6,455 nt of DNA, taken from JBNJEM01 sp051745935 (GTDB lineage Bacteria; Planctomycetota; Planctomycetia; Pirellulales; Pirellulaceae). A program made the position numbers and the translations under genes. Numbering within the stretch: the stretch's first letter is position 1; each line of letters starts with the position of its first letter. The stretch lies in the NCBI GenBank assembly GCA_051745935.1, contig JBNJEM010000460.1, positions 1 to 6,455 on the forward strand, written 5' to 3'. Under the pieces are notes generated by a model. It was not told the origin of the DNA, made no database searches, and saw nothing but the letters and a program-made list of their open reading frames with translations. Of this stretch, positions 1-6,238 are shown in pieces.

Positions 1-168
1 GGGGGAGGAACCCCGAGTGGTTGTGTCATGGTTTTTTAGCCCTCCGCGGCAGCGCGGAAAACCAAGTGTCCGAAGCCGCCCCTCGCGCCACGGTGCTTCG
101 AACACCTGGCCGCGCGAGCCGTCGCGCCCGAGGCGGCTGAAGCGTGACGCCAATCACGGTCATCGGAC

Positions 169-687
169 TCACCATGTTTCGAAATGCACGGCATCGGCCC
201 GGTAACGGGTCCGTGCGGGCGGAGACTGAGCTGGCCATCCGATTGAAATGACACTGATCGGCGTGACGGGCTCCGGCACGTTCAGCAGCGAGCGGACGTG
301 GGCAACGCGTTCTTCGCGCGGGTGAACGCCCAACCAACACGCGCCGAGTCCCAGCATGCTGGCGGCCAGCAGCAGGTTCTCAATCGCCGCCGCGCAGTCC
401 TGCAGCAGGTACGAGAGTTGCCCGTCGTGAACTCGATTCGGATCGCCGCAAACCACGATCCCCACGGCGGCCTTGGCCAACATTTTGCCGTTCGGCAGCC
501 CCTCCGCGATGCGGCGCAGCATGTCCTTGTCCCGCACAACCACGAATTCCCAGGGATCCTTGGCCACGGCGGAGGGGGCCGCCATGGCCGCTTCCAGCAG
601 GTCGGACACCAGCGTGTCGTCCACGTCCTTTGCGTCATAGTCTCGAATGCTTCGCCGAGCAAAAATGCTATTCAGTGCGGAATTCAT
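169..687 (-). CDS. Nitroreductase family protein (FMN-dependent NAD(P)H oxidoreductase-like)
   Basis: Members of this family are homodimeric cytoplasmic flavoproteins that bind FMN and use NAD(P)H to reduce nitro compounds, quinones or other acceptors; the substrate here cannot be told. The 172-residue product shows the family layout: the N-terminal phosphate-binding RRSIRDYD (residues 11-18), the AAMAAPSA stretch (33-40) followed by DPWEFVVVRD (44-53), a central helix with QDCAAAIENLLLAAS (97-111), LGLGACWLGVHP (112-123) and the late ISIGWPA (147-153). The length is typical of the short nitroreductases. I chose the ATG at 687; a TTG two codons upstream (693) is in frame, but the ATG gives the usual family beginning and has an AAGG element about 10 nt upstream. 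It points the same way as the operon ending at 1134 but is 446 nt from it, so it is probably a separate unit. I see no convincing promoter or terminator for it. Confidence 0.93.
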   Translation of the reverse strand: MNSALNSIFARRSIRDYDAKDVDDTLVSDLLEAAMAAPSAVAKDPWEFVVVRDKDMLRRIAEGLPNGKMLAKAAVGIVVCGDPNRVHDGQLSYLLQDCAAAIENLLLAASMLGLGACWLGVHPREERVAHVRSLLNVPEPVTPISVISIGWPAQSPPARTRYRADAVHFETW

Positions 688-892
688 GGGCAATCTGCCT
701 TTTTAATGGTGGTTGGTTATCTTTCAGGCGTTTGGATTTTTCCGGGTGGAAAGCTGCCCGACGCAAGCCGTCCTCCCGTTGGTCGGACTCGCGGCGGAGA
801 AAGTCATCCGCGACCGGTATATTCGCGCGACGCCACTTCCCCTCCGGCCCCGTGCCGGTGGGGCTAAAACTTTCTATCGTAACGCTTTGCGT
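668..892 (-). other. Unexplained open frame, possible gene remnant
   Basis: Between an in-frame TGA (895-893) and the TAG at 670-668 the minus strand is open for 74 codons. The predicted peptide has a natural-looking, charged composition (for example GPEGKWRRANIPVADDF, and LRRAAFHPEKSKRLKDNQPP further on), quite unlike the Arg/Pro-rich shadow frames around it. It has no ATG or GTG; the only TTG lies after residue 42. An ATG at 896-894 opens a ten-codon frame (MNAKRYDRKF) that ends in TAG at 866-864 in the neighbouring frame, so a single frameshift would join the two. The 3' end overlaps the first 20 nt of the nitroreductase gene. I do not recognise a family. It may be a decayed gene, an interspersed repeat, or chance. 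Confidence 0.25.
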
Positions 893-1133
893 TCATGGGT
901 CGAACCAAAGTGGCGGTGTCGAATTGTTCTGCGAATGGAAAAGAGCCGTACGGGAACGTCAACCGCCGTTTCATTCCCACGAGCTCTCACCGCCATTTTG
1001 CTCCCGCGCCGTTCAATCAGGATGACTTCCGTTTACGTGACATTCTACAGCCCGCGACAAAACCGAGCCGTCGCTTCCAAAACCCCTTGGATTACGGGAC
1101 CGTCGGATGCGTTTGTGACGGGTTCTTGGCACA
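694..1133. other. Intergenic gap without a confident gene
   Basis: This 440-nt stretch lies between the 3' end of the transglutaminase gene and the nitroreductase start. No reading frame here gives a recognisable protein. The long plus-strand frame that crosses it (713-1441) runs on antisense to the transglutaminase gene and is rich in Arg and Pro, as shadow frames are. The gap contains two small hairpin-capable sequences (844-858 or 847-864, and AACGC-TTT-GCGTT at 881-893), neither followed by a T tract. The minus-strand open frame at 668-892 is listed separately. The promoter of the nitroreductase gene presumably lies here, but I cannot point to one. Confidence 0.6.
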
Positions 1134-3266
1134 TCAGTTACGTCGCTGTCGTGATGGCAACGAGGGCGGAACCAACTCCTGGCTTCGGAACCGTCCGCTG
1201 GCATACGCCACATACCAATCAGCCGAGGACAAGAGGAAGACGTCCTCGTCCCCGGCCAGGGCACGAATGCGTCTTGCAAACTGGTGCAGGGTCTCCGACC
1301 GATGGCGGACGAGACCGCGCCCTTTCAGGCGTCGGTCCATGCGCGCCAAGAAACGGCGCCACTGCCGAAGCTTCGGATCCGCGACCGTCGAGTCTGGCGC
1401 GTCCCGCGCAATTTGGAAACGCCGCGCGTAGAGGAAGATAACGATTCCCGCGGCGAGGCTGAACAGTAACCAGACGGCCCGTCTGACCAGGGCCGGGAGG
1501 CTGTTCCACCACTGCGCCAGCGCGTTGGCATTGTCGGCCGCGAAAGCCAAGCCCCTTCCTCGTATTCCAGTGGCGTTTTGATCAAGCTCGGAGGAATCCT
1601 CCACTGTCGGATCGGTAAAGCCCGGTGTTGCCTCCACGATCACCCACTGTTCCCGCCGGGTGTCATACGCTTCAGCCCAAGCGTGCGCATCCCGGTTACG
1701 GCCAATCCAGTGATCCTCTTTCGCTTCCAGCACGCGATACCCCGTGGCATACCGGGCGGGGACGCCCTGCAAGCGGAGCAGGGCCACGGCGCCGGAGGCA
1801 AACAACTCGCAGTGTGCGGCATGACCCCTCAGCAGAAAATGTTTCAGCGGATCGCTGCCCGGCGGGACATTCACCGGCTGCAGACTATATTCATGGTTGT
1901 TTCGGAAGTAGGCGCGGACAGCCCGGATCTTGTCCTGTGGCGTGTTGGATCGCCGGCAGACGTCTTCCGCCAGATCAGCCACGCGCGGCCCCAACCCGTT
2001 TAACGGTTGCAACAATGTCCGCTCTTGCCGCTCCGTAATGCCATTTGCCCCCTGAACCGAGTCCGCAATGGCCACATAGGGCTTTTTAGCGCTAACTCCC
2101 GCACGCACGATATCGTGTTCATCAATGACCAACCATCTTCCCGTTCCCATGAAATAGCGGCATCCAGGTGGCGTAAAGAAAACCCTCCCGCGACGCGGAT
2201 CGTTCTCGATGGTCAGTCGCCGCGACAGGCCGGTTGCTTCCGGGCCAGGTATCCGAAACACGGACGAATTACCCGCCGGCTCGCCGACCTCGTCTGGAAC
2301 GACCTCGAGCGGGTCGAGTGTGCGGGTATCATGCAAATCAATATGCCAAACGCCGTTCCGGTACCGGTCGAAGACCCGTCCCCGAAGATAGCCAGGGGGC
2401 TTCTCGGATTGCACGCGCAGCGCCACCGCACCCGGGTTCATGGAATTCTGAAGACGAATGGCCGTCAACGCCCCAGACCTCACGTATTCCCGTGTCTGAT
2501 ACCGGTAATTCAACGTCCGGCCAACCTGCGTCGCAAACCAAAGTTGCGCATCCGGCAGCCAGCGGGACCATGCCTCGGTAACCGTCCAGGTGCCCAGCAA
2601 CACCGTGCCGCAAACCAACGCCAACACGAGTCTTCCACGCCACGGTAGTGCCCCGCCGCTCAAGCGAAACGAATCGGCCGAAGCATTTGCCATCAACACC
2701 GGCAGCAAAAGACAACCGGTCACCAGCAGAACGTAGACCGGTGGCACGTCCTGGGACAAGGATCTGTTTAGAGTCAGAACGCACGTGACCAATACGAGAC
2801 ACGGCAAAACGATGGGCAACGGATCGCGGAACCGCCACCGCCACAACACCAAGGTTTGCCAACAGAAGAAAAATTCCGCCAGCACGATGGTTAAACTCCG
2901 TGGCACCACGACGAACCCGGTTTCCACGACCTGGGGACGAAAGAAAACCAAACGCCCCAAGAACAACAGGCACAGCAACCCAAGGCAGAGCCGGAACCAA
3001 AAACGTCGGCGAAGCAAGGGCACGTGGAAAAACAACCCCAGCGTGCCCAAGGTCGCGATCACCAGGGCCGCGCCCCCGGGAGCATCTCTGCTGGAGTGAA
3101 CCAAGACCGCTTCAAACCAGAGCACCAGCCCTGGCACAAGCGTGTTCAAGATACTCTTCCTCGCTTTCGCTCGCGTGCTCGGCGGCGCCGAATCACCGGC
3201 CGGCTCGGTGGAACTGGCCGCCGCGGGCCATGGAGCCCTCCCCGGTTCATATTGCTGTGATGCCAT
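1134..3266 (-). CDS. TgpA-like membrane protein with periplasmic transglutaminase-like domain (DUF3488/DUF4129 type)
   Basis: This 710-residue inner-membrane protein has the TgpA architecture. A short Ala/Pro/Ser-rich cytoplasmic tail (1-36) is followed by about seven hydrophobic segments (roughly 38-58, 64-82, 90-108, 118-140, 148-166, 174-192 and 212-230). A large extracytoplasmic region (about 232-592) comes next, then a last membrane helix (595-614) and a cytoplasmic tail with the DUF4129-like RRFLARMDRRL ... SSADWYVAYASGRF pattern (637-693). The transglutaminase-like fold is seen at GHAAHCELFASGAVALLR (481-498; Cys486), DAHAWAEAY (526-534; His528) and WVIVEATPGF (541-550). The third triad position is Glu545, where Asp is common. 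The conserved GYLRGRVFDRYRNGVWH stretch (292-308) precedes it. The P. aeruginosa relative TgpA is reported to be essential, but its substrate is unknown. The start ATG shares one base with the stop of the DUF58 gene (TGATG), so translation is coupled. It is the last gene of the operon; no clear terminator follows. Confidence 0.93.
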   Translation of the reverse strand: MASQQYEPGRAPWPAAASSTEPAGDSAPPSTRAKARKSILNTLVPGLVLWFEAVLVHSSRDAPGGAALVIATLGTLGLFFHVPLLRRRFWFRLCLGLLCLLFLGRLVFFRPQVVETGFVVVPRSLTIVLAEFFFCWQTLVLWRWRFRDPLPIVLPCLVLVTCVLTLNRSLSQDVPPVYVLLVTGCLLLPVLMANASADSFRLSGGALPWRGRLVLALVCGTVLLGTWTVTEAWSRWLPDAQLWFATQVGRTLNYRYQTREYVRSGALTAIRLQNSMNPGAVALRVQSEKPPGYLRGRVFDRYRNGVWHIDLHDTRTLDPLEVVPDEVGEPAGNSSVFRIPGPEATGLSRRLTIENDPRRGRVFFTPPGCRYFMGTGRWLVIDEHDIVRAGVSAKKPYVAIADSVQGANGITERQERTLLQPLNGLGPRVADLAEDVCRRSNTPQDKIRAVRAYFRNNHEYSLQPVNVPPGSDPLKHFLLRGHAAHCELFASGAVALLRLQGVPARYATGYRVLEAKEDHWIGRNRDAHAWAEAYDTRREQWVIVEATPGFTDPTVEDSSELDQNATGIRGRGLAFAADNANALAQWWNSLPALVRRAVWLLFSLAAGIVIFLYARRFQIARDAPDSTVADPKLRQWRRFLARMDRRLKGRGLVRHRSETLHQFARRIRALAGDEDVFLLSSADWYVAYASGRFRSQELVPPSLPSRQRRN

Positions 3267-4519
3267 CAGAGATCAACCTGACCCGCTTCAATTTGCGAAG
3301 CCGTGACGCGATGCCCAAAACCAGGATCCGCGTCGGCGTGAGCCTGCTCGTCCACTTGCTCGTCCAATTGAACCAAAACACGTCTGCCGCTCGCGTTCCG
3401 CCGGGTTGCCAATTGAAAGAGTTCCTCCTGTTCACTCTCCCAGCGATGACTCAATACAATCGCCAAATCCCACGTTGTCGGCGAGTGTTCGAGCCGTCCG
3501 GCCAGCTCCTTCAAGCCATCGAGGTGACAGGGATTTCCCAGCGCCAACCGCTCGAGCACAACCACGTGGTTTTCCGAGGAGAAACGGCAATCCGACGTAA
3601 AGCAGTCTTTGCCGATCGTCAACATGCTGAGCCGATAACCATGCGCGACCAACGCCTCGGTAACAGCCGCCGCCAAGGACAGGGTTGCTTCCAACTCCGG
3701 CACAAGCTCGCCGCGCTCATGCCGCCAGGTTGGAAAAAACGTGTCAACAATGACCGCCACACTCGGGTATCGAGGCTCGGAAAACTCCCGCACCACGGGG
3801 CGCCCCAAACGCGCCCAAGACGCGTAGTCCCATTTCCGCACCGCCAGCCCCGGCTGGTATTCCCGGCTCCCCACATACTCGCCCGTCAACCCCACCGTCT
3901 GCAGCGCCAGATCCTGGCCTTGAACCAAGTTCGGCATGAATCGGAGCAGATCGAATGAACGCAACTCCCGGTAAAACGGCAGAATCAACGCTTGGCGGCG
4001 CACGGGAAACGCCTTGGACCGGATCCGAAGATTCAATGGAAAGCTCGTCGTTGCTCGCAACTCGGGCAGCTGAAACTCGCCCCGCCGCAGCGCCTTGACC
4101 CGCAGCGACACCGTGATCGTCTCGCCAGGCTTCAAAACCTTCACGAACGCTTCCGCTTCAACAATCTCCCATACGCCCGGTATCGACACCATGTCCAACC
4201 GCAACTCGTACACGGGAAATCGCGAGCGATTGGTGATCCGCACCGGCACCACCCGGCTTTCCCGGCACATCCAATTGTTCGGGCAAGTCGCTCGAACCGA
4301 TAAACGCGGACGAAACAGGAAACTGGCCGCGGCCGCCACCAACAAAATCGTGGAACTGGCAATGAAAACAATCGCCAAGACCGCTCCCGAATCCGCGAAC
4401 GTGGGAAGCGAACCGATCATCACCAGAAAGATCATTTTCCCGACGATCGTCAGCTGATCGCGCCACCAGATGTAGACGCGTCGAAACGTCCGGAATTGGG
4501 TCTGGAACCAATTGCTCAT
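3266..4519 (-). CDS. DUF58 domain-containing protein (VWA-like, MoxR partner)
   Basis: The 417-residue product starts with two hydrophobic segments (about 25-40 and 45-68), followed by a region probably folded as a beta-sandwich (72-180), then the DUF58 core. The family signature is seen at GSREYQPGLAVRKWDYASWARLGRPVVREF (split here as residues 217-229 and 230-246). It corresponds to the usual REYxPGDxxRxIxWxxxAR pattern, with Leu225 where Asp is usual. The VWA-like strand that follows, YPSVAVIVDTFFPTW (251-265), keeps one Asp (259) but not the DxSxS metal-site motif. A second Rossmann-like half contains GYRLSMLTIG (294-303) and WDLAIVLSHRW (350-360). DUF58 proteins are generally encoded next to moxR and are presumed partners of the ATPase; their biochemical role is not settled. 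The start ATG overlaps the moxR stop (ATGA) and the stop overlaps the transglutaminase start, so it is the middle gene of a coupled operon. No strong ribosome binding site precedes it. Confidence 0.92.
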   Translation of the reverse strand: MSNWFQTQFRTFRRVYIWWRDQLTIVGKMIFLVMIGSLPTFADSGAVLAIVFIASSTILLVAAAASFLFRPRLSVRATCPNNWMCRESRVVPVRITNRSRFPVYELRLDMVSIPGVWEIVEAEAFVKVLKPGETITVSLRVKALRRGEFQLPELRATTSFPLNLRIRSKAFPVRRQALILPFYRELRSFDLLRFMPNLVQGQDLALQTVGLTGEYVGSREYQPGLAVRKWDYASWARLGRPVVREFSEPRYPSVAVIVDTFFPTWRHERGELVPELEATLSLAAAVTEALVAHGYRLSMLTIGKDCFTSDCRFSSENHVVVLERLALGNPCHLDGLKELAGRLEHSPTTWDLAIVLSHRWESEQEELFQLATRRNASGRRVLVQLDEQVDEQAHADADPGFGHRVTASQIEAGQVDL

Positions 4520-5514
4520 ACCGGCACGCTGATGTCCCGTAGAATTCCAGCAATGATTTCGTCAACTTCCATGGCCCCTGGCGCCCCCCCTCGAGCCAAC
4601 ATCAGTCGATGCCGCAACACAAGCGGTGTAACATGCTGCACATCGTCCGGCAACACGTGATCCCGCCCCTCCAAAAACGCCTTGCCCTGGGAGGCTTGGA
4701 AGATCATCAACGTCGCCCGCGGGCTGCTCCCCAGAACCACTTGATCATGCTCGCGGGTCCGCCGCGCAATCCGGACCATGTAATCAGCCACCGTCCGCTC
4801 CACGTAAACGCCGCGAACCAGCGAATGGCACTGCAATAACTCCTCCTTGCTCAACACCGGACGGCCGTCGGTCATGTTCTCATCAGATTGAGTCTGACCA
4901 TACAACATCTCAATCTCGCTGTCACTGTCCGGATAGTTCATCGAGAGTTGAAACAAAAACCGATCCAATTGTGATTCGGGGAGCGGAAACGTGCCTCGAT
5001 GTTCGGCCGGATTCTGAGTCGCCAAAACGAGAAATGGACGTTCGAGCTCGTACCGCGTTCCCTCAATCGTGACCTGCCGCTCGGCCATGGCCTCAAGCAA
5101 CGCGGCCTGCGTGCGAGGAGACGCCCGGTTGATCTCGTCCACCAATAACAGGTTGCAGAAAATCGGGCCCGAACGGAACGTGAATTCTCCAATTTGCGGA
5201 TTCAGCACCGAAAAACCAAAGAAATCCGACGGCAACAGGTCCGGCGTGCTTTGGACCCGGTTGAAGTCCAGCCCCACGCTGTTGGCAAGCGTTTTGGCCA
5301 GCGTGGTCTTTCCCACCCCCGGAACATCTTCAATGAGCACGGATCCACCAGCCACCAGAGCAATCACCATGTCACGAATCACGTCGTCCTTGCCCCGAAT
5401 CACCGTGGCAAGCCGCCCGCTTAATCGCTCCAACTTCTCCGCGTACGGGCCGACACTGACACTGGTCGTCGATTGCTGCATGTTGATCCCCATTCGCGCC
5501 CCGCACCGCCCCAT
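4516..5514 (-). CDS. MoxR family AAA+ ATPase
   Basis: MoxR proteins are cytoplasmic AAA+ ATPases believed to act as chaperones that mature or remodel protein complexes, usually with VWA or DUF58 partners. Counting from the first ATG, the sequence shows Walker A DVPGVGKTT (63-71), the MoxR-specific STPDLLPSDFFGF (89-101) and FRSGPIFCNLLLVDEINRAS (113-132) containing Walker B (Asp126, Glu127). TQAALLEAMAERQVTIEG (135-152), sensor 1 ATQNP (165-169), the LDRF arginine-finger region (183-186; Arg185) and sensor 2 SSPRA (263-267; Arg266) complete the set. All key residues are intact and the length is normal for the family. The start is unsettled: in-frame ATGs lie at 5514, 5493 and 5481. The last is preceded by GGGGA five bases upstream and gives a more ordinary beginning (MQQSTTSVSV), so the first 11 residues may not be translated. 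It is the first gene of the operon and overlaps the DUF58 gene by 4 nt. Confidence 0.95.
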   Translation of the reverse strand: MGRCGARMGINMQQSTTSVSVGPYAEKLERLSGRLATVIRGKDDVIRDMVIALVAGGSVLIEDVPGVGKTTLAKTLANSVGLDFNRVQSTPDLLPSDFFGFSVLNPQIGEFTFRSGPIFCNLLLVDEINRASPRTQAALLEAMAERQVTIEGTRYELERPFLVLATQNPAEHRGTFPLPESQLDRFLFQLSMNYPDSDSEIEMLYGQTQSDENMTDGRPVLSKEELLQCHSLVRGVYVERTVADYMVRIARRTREHDQVVLGSSPRATLMIFQASQGKAFLEGRDHVLPDDVQHVTPLVLRHRLMLARGGAPGAMEVDEIIAGILRDISVPV

Positions 5515-5541
5515 ACTTGAAAGCGGAACCCATCGGCGCCC

Positions 5542-5715
5542 TTAAACTGCCTCGCTGCCAATTCGTGCCGCCACCGGGCCAATCGCCGCGAGCAAACGCC
5601 TCACATCCAAGGCCCAAGTCGCAGAACGTTCATCCCCCTCAATGCCTAAGGCGGCAGGGCCGCCAACCAAATAGGGACGCCGCACGGGGATGGACCGCTC
5701 CCGTTGGTCGCTCAC
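5542..5715 (-). other. Possible small ORF or repeat remnant upstream of moxR
   Basis: The minus strand is open from 5733 (after a TAA at 5736-5734) to the TAA at 5544-5542. The only plausible start is a GTG at 5715, giving 57 residues; no Shine-Dalgarno sequence precedes it. The peptide looks protein-like: SDQRERSIPVRRPYLVGGPA (residues 2-21) followed by LGIEGDERSATWALDVRRLL (23-42) and an Ala/Gly-rich end. It ends 27 nt before the outermost moxR start and would be the leading member of that operon if expressed. I recognise no family. It shares an SDQRE-coding 13-mer with the open frame at 668-892. It could be a real small gene, a piece of an interspersed repeat, or a chance open frame. Confidence 0.25.
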
Positions 5716-5985
5716 GCCAAGCAGGCGCGCATGTTACACCGTAAGACACTCTAGCTTCACATGAGTCTCTTATTCTACCGAAGAGGCATTCAACCGGGGA
5801 GGGACCAAATGGCCGCTTCCGCCGCTTCTCGCTAGAATTCTGCCTCGTCCTCGCCCTCGCCCATCGGCCTCCCCACGTGCCGATCGCGCCCATCTCCGCC
5901 ACGAGGCCCGTTTGATGGGGCTCCATGGGGGGGCCAAAGAACGGATACGCTAGTCTGGAACGGCGTGTCCTTTCGGTGAGCGTGT

Positions 5986-6014
5986 GTGACGGATTTTTCG
6001 GCGGCTGGTATGGT
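5986..6014 (+). promoter_or_regulatory. Weak candidate sigma70-type promoter
   Basis: GTGACG (5986-5991) and TATGGT (6009-6014), separated by 17 nt, each match the consensus in four of six positions. They lie 34 nt upstream of the ATG at 6049. The match is modest and could arise by chance; the only support is the correct position ahead of the well-placed ribosome binding site. Confidence 0.2.
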
Positions 6015-6048
6015 GACGGTCATCACACAATCCAGTGGAGGACAGCAC

Positions 6049-6147
6049 ATGCGTACCAGCAAGACCCAGGCCCTTCCGGCTCGGTTGGCCGCTTTGCGGC
6101 GGCGGCCAAGCACGCGGAGGTCCACGGCATCCATCCGCCTGAAATAG
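6049..6147 (+). pseudogene. Short ORF with strong RBS, probable 5' remnant of a broken gene
   Basis: GGAGG at 6037-6041 sits seven bases before an ATG at 6049, the best Shine-Dalgarno arrangement in the window. The frame is only 32 codons, beginning MRTSKTQALPARLAALRRR and ending in TAG at 6145-6147. A neighbouring plus frame contains RFAAAAKHAEVHGIH (about 6094-6138), which looks like a helical continuation in a shifted frame. This hints that a small basic, possibly DNA-binding, protein gene has been broken by a deletion or frameshift. The similarity to small transposon-accessory or DNA-binding proteins is from general impression only, so no function is assigned. Confidence 0.3.
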
Positions 6148-6200
6148 ACCTCGTGTCGGGGGGCGATCGGCCGCTGGCCTGCCTGGCCTGGTCGTCGGCT

Positions 6201-6224
6201 CCTCGGCACCTCGGCACCTCGGAT
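6201..6224. repeat. Three tandem copies of an 8-bp unit (CCTCGGCA)
   Basis: CCTCGGCA occurs at 6201-6208 and 6209-6216, followed by the partial copy CCTCGGAT at 6217-6224. Just to the left is a duplicated CTGGCCTG (6174-6181 and 6183-6190). The repeats sit immediately beyond the point where the transposase remnant loses its family similarity. Slippage or end-joining at a rearrangement junction would give this picture. Confidence 0.7.
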
Positions 6225-6238
6225 GCCGGGACCGTTTC

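Larger units (their letters stand above)
5515..6238. other. Region with no intact gene; holds fragments
   Basis: About 720 nt separate the moxR start from the transposase remnant at the right edge. The longer frames here (for example minus 5832-6317 and plus 5925-6242) give no recognisable protein and overlap one another. What can be singled out is a minus-strand open frame directly upstream of moxR (5542-5715), a short plus-strand ORF with a strong ribosome binding site (6049-6147), a run of seven G (5927-5933) and three tandem 8-mers (6201-6224). The promoter of the moxR operon should lie in the left part, but I found no convincing -35/-10 pair on the minus strand. Positions 5740-5980 show nothing further. 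Confidence 0.55.

Noticed and set aside
44..57. Hairpin CCGCG-GCAG-CGCGG next to a T6 run (32-37) as a terminator of the nitroreductase gene
   Set aside because: On the minus strand the hairpin is followed by A residues, not T; the T run lies on the plus strand ahead of the hairpin, so the orientation does not fit an intrinsic terminator for either strand.
844..893. Hairpins CCGGC-CCCGT-GCCGG / GCCCC...GGGGC and AACGC-TTT-GCGTT as terminators or operators
   Set aside because: Stems are only 5 bp, no T tract follows, and no gene end or promoter is nearby to give them a role.
1077..1121. Inverted repeats CCAA...TTGG and CCGTC...GACGG downstream of the operon as a terminator
   Set aside because: Stems of 4-5 bp with long loops and no following T tract on the minus strand.
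713..1441. Plus-strand frame of 242 codons
   Set aside because: It crosses the gap and continues antisense to the well-supported transglutaminase gene; the peptide is Arg/Pro/Gly-rich without any recognisable motif and has no ribosome binding site.
2900..3958. Plus-strand frame of 352 codons
   Set aside because: Lies entirely antisense to the transglutaminase and DUF58 genes; composition is that of a shadow frame.
5927..5933. Run of seven G as a phase-variation tract
   Set aside because: It is not within a supported gene or promoter.
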